Part shown: in pieces, positions 31,826-41,515 of the stretch
Layout of the letters: each line of letters starts with the position of its first letter
How positions within the stretch are numbered: the first letter of the stretch is position 1
NCBI GenBank assembly: GCA_039519185.1
Contig: CM076846.1
Location: forward strand, 152,038,605 to 152,102,604
Direction of reading: 5' to 3'
Length of the DNA: 64,000 nt
Source: Astragalus membranaceus
Taxonomy: Eukaryota > Streptophyta > Magnoliopsida > Fabales > Fabaceae
Position numbers and translations under genes: made by a program
Notes under the pieces: generated by a model
Told to the model about the DNA's origin: nothing
What the model saw: only the letters and a program-made list of their open reading frames with translations
Databases searched by the model: none

Positions 31826-33898
31826 ATGGAATCTAGAAGGGAAACGGTGTATACTCCAAGGTACCCCGTTGTAAACAAGGTAGATGTGACTAGTCTGAAA
31901 AAATGGGCTGACCTGATGGGACCTATTGAAAAGGGATCGTTTGATAATGCTTATGGGAACCTCCGGAAGTTGTTGTTGCTAGAGGTGCAGACTGAGGCTA
32001 TTGTGGCTTTGAGTAGATTCTATGACCCAGAAATCAGGTGCTTTCTTTTCAAAAATTTTCAAATGGCACCCACATTGGAGGAATATCAGCTGATTTTGGG
32101 TTTCACTCAGACCGAAGCTGTCCCCTACCGGTATCAAGAACAGTACTACACAGATGAGGGGTTCGCTGCATTATTGCAAGTAAGTGTAGAGGATCTGAAG
32201 CTCCAAAAGCAAAAGAGAAACAATGTGATAGGTTTCCCGCAGAGCTACCTTGAAGGTTTAATGGGAGCCTATGCTAGAAGTAAAAATTGGGTTGTCTTCA
32301 AGCGAGTTTTGGCCTTAGCAATTTTTGGGGTTGTTCTCTTTCCGCAGATTGAGAGGTATGTGGATGTGACCGTTATTGGTATTTTCCTAGCTTTTCAGAA
32401 TAGGAAGAGTCCCATCAATCCAATTCCCGCCATCCTTGCTGACACTTATTCTGCTTTCACTCATCATTGTGAGTTGAGAAGGAAGAAAATCTCTTGCTCT
32501 TCTCACCTGTTGTATGCATGGCTTCTCATTCATGCCTTCACCAACCCAACACGAGTGGAAAAGTTGATTAGCTACGCTGTAACTTGTGAGGTGAAAGCTA
32601 TGAGTATTCAAGAGTGGATCCAGTTTCTAGGGGGTCTAGATGAACACTCGATCCGCTGGTATCTCTCATCTTGCTGGGAAGACAGGCCCGAGGTGGTCTT
32701 CCGCTGTGGTAGTTTTCAAAATGTCCCGCTGATGGGCACTAAGGGATGCATCAACTACAACCCGTCTCTGACTCTGAGGCAATTAGGGTATCCGATGAGG
32801 AATTCGCCTACTGAAGATATGATATTCCCGCTTTACATCTATGAAGGAGGACCAAAAGATGACAGTTTGCTTAGAAAGGTCTTGCAAGCCTGGAGTACGG
32901 TGGTTCGCATGGGAAAAGTAGAGCTCGCTCAGAGGACTAGTGGTATCACCTTCGCTCAGTGGCTCGGAAAAAGGATCCAGAATGTTCCACTGCCTTACCA
33001 AAAAGAGTTGCGAGTCGAGAGGGAAGTAGTAGACGCCAGTGCCCCTGTTGTCGAAGAATTAGGCGAAGTTAAGTTGGCTCTGATGAAGGCAGAGGAAGAG
33101 AAGAAATCTTTGCAAGCTGAGATAGAGAAGATGGCCCTGAAGAACAAGAGGTTGAAAGAAGAAAATGCCCTGAAGTCTGCTACCATTGAGAGTTTCAGTC
33201 AGAAACTAAAAGGGGAAGAGGAGAGCAAGTTAGAAGTTCAAAGGTATCTGCAAGGAGCCAAGGAGGAAATCAAGAGACGAAGCTTGAAAGAGAAGAAGGC
33301 CCTGGAAGAAGCCAATCAGTGGAAAGAGTTATGGGATGAAGCAAAAATGGGAGAGAGAACGGCGAAAAGCTTGCTTGCCAAGTCAAAGAGAGAATCCCGC
33401 ATGTTACAAGCTGAATGGGAGAGTAAGTTAGACAGTGTTGTGCAAGAGAGAGACTCTTTTGAGAACATCCTCAGGGAATATCAGCGGGCCCTAAAAGCAG
33501 AGCAAGAGGATTCTGATGAGTTGAAGAAGCGTCTTTGTCACATCAGCAATGCATACCTGCAAGTGAGGGATGAAAGTCAGTATTGGGAACATCGCTATGT
33601 TGAGCTGCTCGGTAGGATTGAAGAGCAGGCAGTCATCATTGAGCTGAGGGATGAAGTTCAACACTGGAAGGATAGGTTCTCCAAGCTATCAGAGTCGGTC
33701 AACCAGGCTCTTGCGGATGTGCCCAAGAAATTAAGAAAAGCTGAAACTGAGATGCATCCCCTCAACACCCCGCTTGAGGTATACAAATTTGTGGAGTACT
33801 GCAGAGCCCTAGTTGAGGAAGCCAAAGGAAAAGCCGGAAGTACCTCTACCAACAACAAGAGGAAAAGGAGTGGAAATATCAAAGCTCTTTGTATTTGA
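31826..33898 (+). CDS. Ogre ORF1 protein (element A), function unknown
   Basis: A 690-residue protein from ATG 31826. The frame is open from 31718, but the ATG at 31826 aligns with the ORF1 start of element B. Residues about 20-390 form a mostly helical domain of the plant retrotransposon/plant-mobile type (comparable to DUF7745, from memory), with conserved FKNFQMAPTLEEY, GFPQ.YLEG and GCINYNPSLTLRQLGYPMRN blocks. Residues about 408-640 are a long coiled coil rich in Glu/Lys heptads. The tail carries a basic NNKRKRSGN (possible nuclear signal) and ends KALCI. ORF1 upstream of gag is a hallmark of Ogre; its role is not established. A role in RNA or particle handling or nuclear entry is only conjecture. 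The frame is intact. Confidence 0.9.
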   Translation: MESRRETVYTPRYPVVNKVDVTSLKKWADLMGPIEKGSFDNAYGNLRKLLLLEVQTEAIVALSRFYDPEIRCFLFKNFQMAPTLEEYQLILGFTQTEAVPYRYQEQYYTDEGFAALLQVSVEDLKLQKQKRNNVIGFPQSYLEGLMGAYARSKNWVVFKRVLALAIFGVVLFPQIERYVDVTVIGIFLAFQNRKSPINPIPAILADTYSAFTHHCELRRKKISCSSHLLYAWLLIHAFTNPTRVEKLISYAVTCEVKAMSIQEWIQFLGGLDEHSIRWYLSSCWEDRPEVVFRCGSFQNVPLMGTKGCINYNPSLTLRQLGYPMRNSPTEDMIFPLYIYEGGPKDDSLLRKVLQAWSTVVRMGKVELAQRTSGITFAQWLGKRIQNVPLPYQKELRVEREVVDASAPVVEELGEVKLALMKAEEEKKSLQAEIEKMALKNKRLKEENALKSATIESFSQKLKGEEESKLEVQRYLQGAKEEIKRRSLKEKKALEEANQWKELWDEAKMGERTAKSLLAKSKRESRMLQAEWESKLDSVVQERDSFENILREYQRALKAEQEDSDELKKRLCHISNAYLQVRDESQYWEHRYVELLGRIEEQAVIIELRDEVQHWKDRFSKLSESVNQALADVPKKLRKAETEMHPLNTPLEVYKFVEYCRALVEEAKGKAGSTSTNNKRKRSGNIKALCI

Positions 33899-34251
33899 GC
33901 TTCTTTATTGTAATTTTCCATTTTGTTTTATTGTACCTTTCCTTTTTCAATCATTGTATCAGAATGTCGTACTCAGATTTTGAAGTATTTTGTTTAAATA
34001 CACCCGTTTCGCTTCCAGATTCCAATTTCAGTATGATCCAAAGAAAGTGATATAACAAAAATAATCAAAGATTTACCTGCGTATCTATGACAAGACATAA
34101 TACGCTGCGATTCTCGGCAAGAAAAACTAAACACGCATTCATTCGCATTGCATTCATTTATTCGTTCTTGTGTTCATAAGCGTGTTCCGTCAACAGAGAA
34201 TTAGGCAAGCTGGTTAATCATCGCTATTGGACGCGTCTGCAAGCAAGAAGC
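33899..34251 (+). other. ORF1-gag spacer of element A
   Basis: T-rich stretch followed by CATTCATTCG-type repeats and an acceptor-like CAACAG|AG at about 34191-34198. The ~54 nt before the gag ATG read KLV.HRYWTR.QAR in the gag frame, matching element B, so part may be translated. Confidence 0.5.
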
Positions 34252-37200
34252 ATGGAAAACGATCAAGCCAACCATGATCAGAACGATCCGCAGCCACACC
34301 AGGATGACGGAATTCCAGGAGGTCCGGATCCTAATGGTCAGGGTCAGCATGATCAGAATCAGGGGAATCAAGTCATTCAAGCTGAGATGGAAGTCCTAAA
34401 GGCTCAAATGGCGGAGGTCATAAGAGTGCTAAGTGCCTTAAGAGATGTTGGCCCAACTGAAACTGCTATTGCTGGGACGAACAATCCTCCTCCCCTTCCT
34501 GGGTCTGGGATCTCTCAAACCCTCCAAGCTGTGCAATGGCCTCCCTATGGTCTCCCATTGGGCTATACGCCTCCTGCCGCTGATGCAAACCCTGGAGGAG
34601 ATCCTTCGGGAACCACGGGGCACGCTCAGCCTAATACAATTGTGAACGAAGTTGGAACAGGGACACATCAAGCCCAGATTCAGATCCCAATTCCTGTTAT
34701 TGCTCCAGGAACTCCGGCGGGTTTCAATTCACCAATAATGGTTCATCCACACGTGCAGGGCCCAGTCCCTCAGAATATTGCTCACCGACACATGACCCCG
34801 GTCGTGGCGTCGATGAATAACCCTCACTATGGTGCCGGCGTTTTCCCACAGAATTACCCTGCCGAAGCTAGAAGTCAGTATCAGATGCTGGAAGAAAGGT
34901 TAAGAGCTGTTGAAGGGGCAGGTTCCCGAGCCAGGAATGCCCATGAGTTGTGCTTGGTTCCTGATCTAGTCCTGCCGCCCAAGTTCAAAGCACCAACTTT
35001 TGACAAATACAGAGGGACAACTTGCCCAGTCAGCCATGTGACAATGTACTGCCGAAAGATGACTGCCTATGCCCGTGACGATAAATTAATGATGCATTGC
35101 TTCCAAGAAAGTTTAGCTGGAGCTCCCCTTGACTGGTACATGCAGTTAGAGCCAACTAATATCCGTTGCTGGAAAGACATGGCGGATGCCTTCATGCGTC
35201 AATACCAGTATAACAATGATTTGGCTCCAGATAGAACTCAGCTACAATGCATGTCTAAGAGGGACAACGAGTCGTTCAAAGAGTATGCTCAGAGATGGCG
35301 GAACCTTGCGGCTCAAGTAAAACCCCCTCTGCTGGACAAAGAAATGGTCCACATGTTTATGGAAACCCTTCCTGCGGTGTATTATGATAGGTTGGTTGGC
35401 AGCGTAGCCTCGAACTTCTCTGAGATGGTGGTCACAGGGGAAAGAGTAGAGAATGGTATGCGCAGCGGAAGAATAGCTCATAGCCCGACGCCTCCTGCCA
35501 GTCAAAAGAAGCCATTTTTTGGGTCTCATAAGAAGAAAGAAGGTGAAACTAATGCAGTCATTGGAGCCAGTGGTCCGTCGCACAGCAATCCATCGCAAGC
35601 TATTTCGGTTCCTCCTCAGGCACCGCTGGCACAGCCTTTTCAATCAAATTATCAGTACCGGAACTATAATGAAAGGAAGCCTGCTGTCTTTGATCCCATT
35701 CCTATGTCCTACACGGACTTGTTTAATTATCTCATCACCAACAAAATAATCAGTACTCGTCAAATGAAGCCATATCAGCCTCCCTATCCCAGAGGGTACA
35801 ACGCAAATGCCACCTGCACCTTTCACTCTGGGGCAGTAGGTCATGTGGTGGAGGATTGTAAAGCGTTCAAATACGTGGTGCAAGAATTACTTGATAAGAA
35901 AAGCATATCATTTCAACAACCCAATGTAGCCACCAATCCGTTGCCAGGGCATGGAGGATCTGCTATTAATGCCGTTGGCCATCAGGAGGGTCAGTGTTTG
36001 GTTAGAAAAGTTGATTGCATTCAGATGCCTTTGAATTTTATCCATGCTGAACTATGCCGTTTTGGTATCATTAAAGAAGGTTGTGCTAGGAAAGACACCT
36101 GTGATAATCCTCGCTGCATCGGGGCATGTGAAGGCTTTAAACCAATTCTCCAAGATCTCTTAGACAGACACCTGGTCCAAGTGGGAATCCAGGAGAAAGA
36201 AGAAGGTGTATTTACCTTGCAATCAGGCAATGGAGGCTTCAGGAGACCAATTGAAATTCCCTGCAATCTGAATTCCAGCCTAGCTGTGACGAGACCCTCG
36301 ACTGTTGTTATTCCAGTACCTGCTGCTGCCCCTAGTGGGGAGACTAGGATGACTCCATGGAGCTGCAATGTGCAAATGCAAGCGGAGGTCCCTAAAGGCA
36401 CTCTGGATATAACAAACATTGCTGGAGGTAGTTGTATCACAAGGAGTGGAAGGATGTATACTCCTGAAAACCTTAGAAGAGAGCAATCCAAGGGAACTGA
36501 AGAAAGGGCCTGTAAAGGAAAAGACAAGGAAGCTGTAGAAGTCAGGGATGTGTCGGACAAAGAAGCTCAAGAATTCCTGAGAGTAATGAGACAGAGTGAA
36601 TATCGGGTGGTAGACCAGCTGAATCAAACTCCATCCAAGATCTCAATGCTCTCTTTGCTGCTTAGTTCAGAGGCACATCGTGCTGCACTGCTAAAGGTCC
36701 TGAATGAAGCTCACGTCTCTCATGACATTACAGTAAACCAGCTTGATGGTATTGTTGGCAGCATTGTAGCCTCCAATTACTTGACCTTCTCAGACACTGA
36801 GCTGCCTCCGGCAGGAAAGAGTCATAATCAAGCTCTTCACATCTCAGTCAAGTGTGGAGACCATATACTTGCCAGGGTGCTTATTGATAACGGTTCATCC
36901 TTGAATGTGCTGCCTAAGTCTACAATGGATAAGCTGGATGTAGACTGTTCATATCTGAAACCGAGCTCCACCTTGGTCAGGGCGTTTGATGGGTCAGTGA
37001 AGGAAGTTTTTGGAGAAGTGGAAATGCCAATGCAGGTAGGCCCTGAAGTATTTTATGTCGTCTTTCAAGTGATGGACATCAATTCATCCTACAGTTGCCT
37101 GCTAGGACGTCCCTGGATACATGCGGCTGGGGCAGTGCCATCCTCGCTCCATCAGAAACTCAAGTTTGTGGCTAGGGGAAAGCTGATAGTGATCTCCGGA

Positions 37201-37749
37201 GAGGAAGAAATATTGATAAATCGGTCACCACCTGAATATTATGTGGAAGCAGCAGAAGAGTCCTTTGAGACTGCTTTCCAGGGATTGGAGATTTCAAACG
37301 CTGTCTTCGTCGAAGGGGAGCCTCGGTGGTCTAGGGCTGACATGATGACTGCAAAGGTGATGCTGGGACATGGGTATCAGATTGGTAAGGGCTTAGGAAA
37401 AGCTGCTCAAGGAATTGTAATGCCTATCCAGTTGAGGGGTAATATTGAAAGGTTCGGTGTTGGATACATCCCAAGTCTTGCTGATCGGGAGAGGCTGACA
37501 TCTGACAAGAGGGAGAAATGGTTGGCCAAACTCAGAGGAAGGGCACCCAATCAGGAGAGAATAGTCATCGCTAATCTTAAAGACAACTTCCGGAGTGCTG
37601 GTATGCTGAACCCTGACCAGGTTAATATGGTTGAAGAAGGATCAAGCTCAAGTGGCCGTGCTGAAGGGCTGGTGCGCCGCTGTGCGTTTGGAGAGAAGCT
37701 GCAAAACTGGGAGATCATGGATTTCCCCGTATTTTCCAATTTAAAGTAA
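34252..37749 (+). CDS. Gag-protease polyprotein of element A (exon 1 of gag-pol)
   Basis: 1165 residues. An N-terminal Pro/Gln/Asn-rich region is followed by a Retrotrans_gag-type capsid domain (about 242-400, including FDKYRGTTCPVSH and WYMQLE). A CX2HX5HX4C knuckle-like motif lies near residue 522 and a CX5CX4CX3C cluster at about 611-626 (36082-36129). The aspartic protease has active-site IDNGSS at Asp879, where Asn replaces the usual Ser/Thr of D-S/T-G, and a LLGRPWIH block. A G-patch-like segment (about 1033-1060, GHGYQIGKGLGK) follows. The stop TAA at 37747 overlaps a 5' splice site, so unspliced RNA yields Gag-Pro and spliced RNA yields Gag-Pro-Pol. The frame is intact. The start may be extended upstream. 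Confidence 0.95.
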   Translation: MENDQANHDQNDPQPHQDDGIPGGPDPNGQGQHDQNQGNQVIQAEMEVLKAQMAEVIRVLSALRDVGPTETAIAGTNNPPPLPGSGISQTLQAVQWPPYGLPLGYTPPAADANPGGDPSGTTGHAQPNTIVNEVGTGTHQAQIQIPIPVIAPGTPAGFNSPIMVHPHVQGPVPQNIAHRHMTPVVASMNNPHYGAGVFPQNYPAEARSQYQMLEERLRAVEGAGSRARNAHELCLVPDLVLPPKFKAPTFDKYRGTTCPVSHVTMYCRKMTAYARDDKLMMHCFQESLAGAPLDWYMQLEPTNIRCWKDMADAFMRQYQYNNDLAPDRTQLQCMSKRDNESFKEYAQRWRNLAAQVKPPLLDKEMVHMFMETLPAVYYDRLVGSVASNFSEMVVTGERVENGMRSGRIAHSPTPPASQKKPFFGSHKKKEGETNAVIGASGPSHSNPSQAISVPPQAPLAQPFQSNYQYRNYNERKPAVFDPIPMSYTDLFNYLITNKIISTRQMKPYQPPYPRGYNANATCTFHSGAVGHVVEDCKAFKYVVQELLDKKSISFQQPNVATNPLPGHGGSAINAVGHQEGQCLVRKVDCIQMPLNFIHAELCRFGIIKEGCARKDTCDNPRCIGACEGFKPILQDLLDRHLVQVGIQEKEEGVFTLQSGNGGFRRPIEIPCNLNSSLAVTRPSTVVIPVPAAAPSGETRMTPWSCNVQMQAEVPKGTLDITNIAGGSCITRSGRMYTPENLRREQSKGTEERACKGKDKEAVEVRDVSDKEAQEFLRVMRQSEYRVVDQLNQTPSKISMLSLLLSSEAHRAALLKVLNEAHVSHDITVNQLDGIVGSIVASNYLTFSDTELPPAGKSHNQALHISVKCGDHILARVLIDNGSSLNVLPKSTMDKLDVDCSYLKPSSTLVRAFDGSVKEVFGEVEMPMQVGPEVFYVVFQVMDINSSYSCLLGRPWIHAAGAVPSSLHQKLKFVARGKLIVISGEEEILINRSPPEYYVEAAEESFETAFQGLEISNAVFVEGEPRWSRADMMTAKVMLGHGYQIGKGLGKAAQGIVMPIQLRGNIERFGVGYIPSLADRERLTSDKREKWLAKLRGRAPNQERIVIANLKDNFRSAGMLNPDQVNMVEEGSSSSGRAEGLVRRCAFGEKLQNWEIMDFPVFSNLK

Positions 37750-37937
37750 TTATCATTGTAATGCAGACCCCTCGGCTCTGCCCAAGGCCTTGGGATATTT
37801 CATTCGGGCACACATGTTTTCGTCGAAAATCATCAATCAATAAAGTGTTATTTTGAATTTTCAATAAAATTTCTGTCTTCATCTTTTATCTGTGTTGCTT
37901 TTTCTTTGTTTTTATTCGCCGCTCCATTCTAATGCAG
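37746..37937 (+). other. Ogre intron between protease and RT (element A)
   Basis: Donor TTTAAA|GTAATT at 37746 overlaps the gag-pro stop (AAG TAA). Acceptor CTAATGCAG|ATCG ends 37937. The 192-nt intron is pyrimidine-rich towards its 3' end. Splicing joins AA+A to TCG AAA ATA AAC and stays in frame with pol. Element B has the same arrangement. An intron here is established for Ogre. Confidence 0.85.
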
Positions 37938-40900
37938 ATCGAAAATAAACTCTGAAAATAATAATGCCCATAACTCATACTGTGATTTTGATTACCCGGT
38001 TAATCAAGCCGAGGAAGACGTTGAGAATGATTGGGATACTCCTCCAGAAATCATGAGAATGGTAGAACAAGAAGAAAAGGTCATCGAACCCCATGAGGAG
38101 TCTACAGAAATGGTCAATTTGGGTACTGAGGAAGACAGAAAAGAGATCAAGGTTGGTACCGCAATGGAGGATAAAGAGCGCAAAAAGTTGATTCAGCTCC
38201 TGTTCGACTACGCTGACGTATTCGCATGGACATATCGGGACATGCCAGGGTTGAGCACAGATATTGTTGAACATAAATTGCCAGTGAAATCAGAGTGTCC
38301 CCCTGTGAAACAGAAGTTAAGGCGGATGAAGCCTGAAATGTCTTTGAAAATCAGGGATGAGGTCAAGAAACAGTTTGATGCAGGGTTCTTAGCTGTGGCA
38401 AAATATCCTGAGTGGGTAGCAAACATTGTCCCAGTCCCTAAGAAAGATGGGAAGGTCCGAATGTGTGTCGACTACCGTGACTTGAACAGAGCAAGCCCTA
38501 AAGATGACTTCCCTCTACCCCATATTGACGTTTTGGTGGACAGTACTGCTCAGCATTCGATGTTCTCCTTCATGGATGGATATTCAGGCTATAACCAGAT
38601 CAAAATGGCTCCGGAGGATATGGAGAAAACCACCTTCATAACCCTTTGGGGAACTTTCTGTTACAAAGTCATGCCTTTCGGGTTGAGGAATGCCGGGGCA
38701 ACCTACCAAAGAGCGATGGTAACCCTATTCCATGACATGATGCATAAGGAGATCGAAGTCTATGTGGATGACATGATTGCTAAATCAAAGACTGATGAAG
38801 AGCACGTGGTTAACCTACAGAAGCTGTTCGAGCGTCTCAGAAAGTACAAACTTAGGTTGAACCCCGCTAAGTGCACCTTTGGGGTTAGGTCAGGGAAGTT
38901 GTTGGGTTTCATTGTCAGCCAGAAGGGAATTGAGGTAGACCCGGACAAGGTACGAGCAATCCTGGAGATGCCAGCACCTAAGACAGAGAAAGAAGTTCGT
39001 GGTTTCCTGGGAAGACTAAACTACATCTCTCGATTCATCTTCCAGTTGACTGCGACTTGCGAACCAATTTTCAAACTGCTGTGCAAAAACCAAGAGATGA
39101 AGTGGAATGATAAATGTCAAGAAGCATTTGAGAAAATCAAGGCGTATCTTCAAAGTCCACCCGTCCTAATGCCACCTGTGTCTGGCAGGCCCCTCATCCT
39201 ATACCTCACGGTGCTAGACAATTCTATGGGCTGCGTGCTGGGGCAACACGATGAGTCAGGAAAGAAAGAACACACGATCTACTACATAAGCAAGAAGTTC
39301 ACAGACTGTGAGGCGAGGTATTCATCATTGGAGAAGACTTGTTGTGCTCTAGCCTGGGCTGCGCATCGACTGAGACAATATATGCTGAGTCACACTACCT
39401 GGTTGGTGTCCAAAATGGACCCAATCAAGTACATATTTGAAAAACCCGCGCTCACAGGTAGAATTGCTCGTTGGCAAATGCTTCTGTCAGAGTATGACCT
39501 CGTGTACGTAACCCAGAAGGCGATTAAAGGTAGCACACTGGCAGACTACCTGGCACATCAACCGGTTGAGGATTACCAATCAATGAAATGTGAGTTCCCA
39601 GATGAGGACATTATGGCATTATTTGACGCAGGGAAGTCTCAAGATGATGAAAGGTGGAGAATGTTGTTTGACGGTGCCTCTAACATGTGGGGGCACGGAA
39701 TCGGAGCAGTGCTGATCTCCCCAGACAACCGCTTTATACCAGTCACCGCTAGACTAAGCTTCTATGTCACAAACAATATTGCAGAGTATGAAGCGTGTAT
39801 CTTGGGTATCCAGGCAGCTCTCGATTGGAAAGTCAAGAGGCTCGACATATACGGAGATTCAGCTCTAGTTGTCCATCAAGTAAAAGGAGACTGGGAAACA
39901 AGAAATTCTGATTTGATTCCTTACCGTGACTACATTCAAGAATTAATCAAGCCCTTTGAGGAAATCACTTTCCAACACATACCCCGCAGCGAGAATCAGT
40001 TGGCCGATGCCTTGGCAACTTTGTCCTCTATGTTCAACGTCAGCTGTGACAAAAGTCTGACGACTGTCAGAATCCAGCACAGAGAACAGCCTGCTTATCA
40101 CCACTGTATGGCAGTCGCAGAGGGATCAGATAGTAAGCCTTGGTACCATGACATCAAGCAGTATATCACAAACAGAAAGTATCCTCCCGGAGCTACAGAG
40201 AATGACAAGAGAACCCTCAGGAGGCTGTCAACAGGTTTCTTCTTGAGTGGAGACGTCCTTTACAAGAGAAACCAAGACTTAGTACTCCTCAGGTGTGTAA
40301 CAGGAGAAGAATCAGTAAAGATTATGCGAGATGTTCATGAAGGCTCATTTGGGGTTCATTCCAACGGGCACGCAATGGCTAGAAAAATCCTGAGAGCCGG
40401 ATACTACTGGTTGCAGATGGAATCAGACTGTTACAGTTTTGTGAGAAGATGCCATAAATGCCAAATCTATGCAGATCACACCCATGTACCCCCAACTTCT
40501 CTGAATGTTTTGAGCGCACCATGGCCATTCTCAATGTGGGGCATGGACATCATTGGTCCCATTGAACCCAAAGCTTCCAATGGTCACCGTTTCATCCTGG
40601 TTGCTATTGACTACTTCACTAAGTGGGTGGAAGCTGCCTCTTATCCCAATGTAACGAGCTCAGTGATTGCTAAGTTCATCAAGAAAGACTTGGTTTGCCG
40701 CTACGGCCTTCCAAACAAGATTATCACAGACAACGGTAGTAATTTGAACAGCAGGATAATGAAAGACTTGTGTAAAGACTTCAAGATACAGCATCACAAC
40801 TCTTCTCCCTACCGTCCAAAGATGAATGGGGCAGTTGAGGCAGCCAACAAGAACATCAAGCGGATAATACAGAAGATGGTCGTGACCTATAATGATTGGC

Positions 40901-41388
40901 ATGAGATGCTCCCCTTTGCCCTGCATGGTTACAGAACCTCAGTACGCACCTCAACAGGGGCAACCCCCTACTCACTGGTTTACGGGTCAGAGGCAGTCCT
41001 CCCCATTGAGGTTGAAATACCATCCCTGCGGGTGTTAATGGAGACAAAACTTGATGAAGCAGAATGGGTTCGGTCTCGTCTTGACCAGTTGAATCTCATT
41101 GATGAAAAACGAGTGGCCGCAATGTGTCATGGACAGTTGTACCAACAGAGGATGAGGAGGGCTTTTGACAAGAAAGTCCGTCCTCGTGAATTCCAAGAAG
41201 GAGATCTTGTGCTCAAGCAGGTCTTGCCGATTCAGACCGACTCCAGGGGCAAATGGGCTCCCAAATATGAAGGACCTTATGTGGTGAAGAAGGCATTCTC
41301 AGGAGGAGCTTTAATTCTGGCAAACATGGACGGAGATGAGATCCCAAATCCAGTGAACTCAGATGTGGTCAAGAAGTATTATGCCTAG
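37938..41388 (+). CDS. RT-RNase H-aRNase H-integrase of element A (exon 2 of gag-pol)
   Basis: Open from the splice acceptor to TAG at 41386-41388, about 1149 codons; the first internal ATG is 38053. Order: an acidic linker; reverse transcriptase (about 38430-39030) with KKDGK.RMCVDYRDLN and catalytic YVDDM at 38761-38775; a Ty3-type RNase H (about 39187-39600); a second archaeal-type RNase H (about 39652-40040) with FDGASN, AEYEAC, GDSALV and ENQLADALA; and integrase with an HHCC-like zinc region (HEGSFG.HSNGH to CHKC, about 40336-40460) and DDE core (WGMDIIGP, ITDNGSN, NGAVEAAN). It ends in a basic C-terminus without an evident chromodomain. The dual RNase H is a known trait of the Tat lineage. 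The frame is intact, so it is probably functional. Confidence 0.95.
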
Positions 41389-41435
41389 AAAAATAGACGA
41401 AAAAAGAGAAAGATAAGCCAAGGAAAATCAGCTCG

Positions 41436-41515
41436 CTAGGTTGAAAACCCGCAAAGGGCGACCTAGGCAAAATCAGAGCGGCCCGGTGGATTGAAAACCC
41501 GCAAAGGGCGATCCA
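41436..41515 (+). promoter_or_regulatory. Paired 3' UTR hairpins of element A
   Basis: Hairpin 1: CTAGGT (41436)/ACCTAG (ending 41466) with inner CCC/GGG. Hairpin 2: TGGAT (41487)/ATCCA (ending 41515) with inner CCC/GGG. Both have TTGAAAACCCGCAAAGGGCG tops. B has matching hairpins with changed pairs. Confidence 0.65.
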
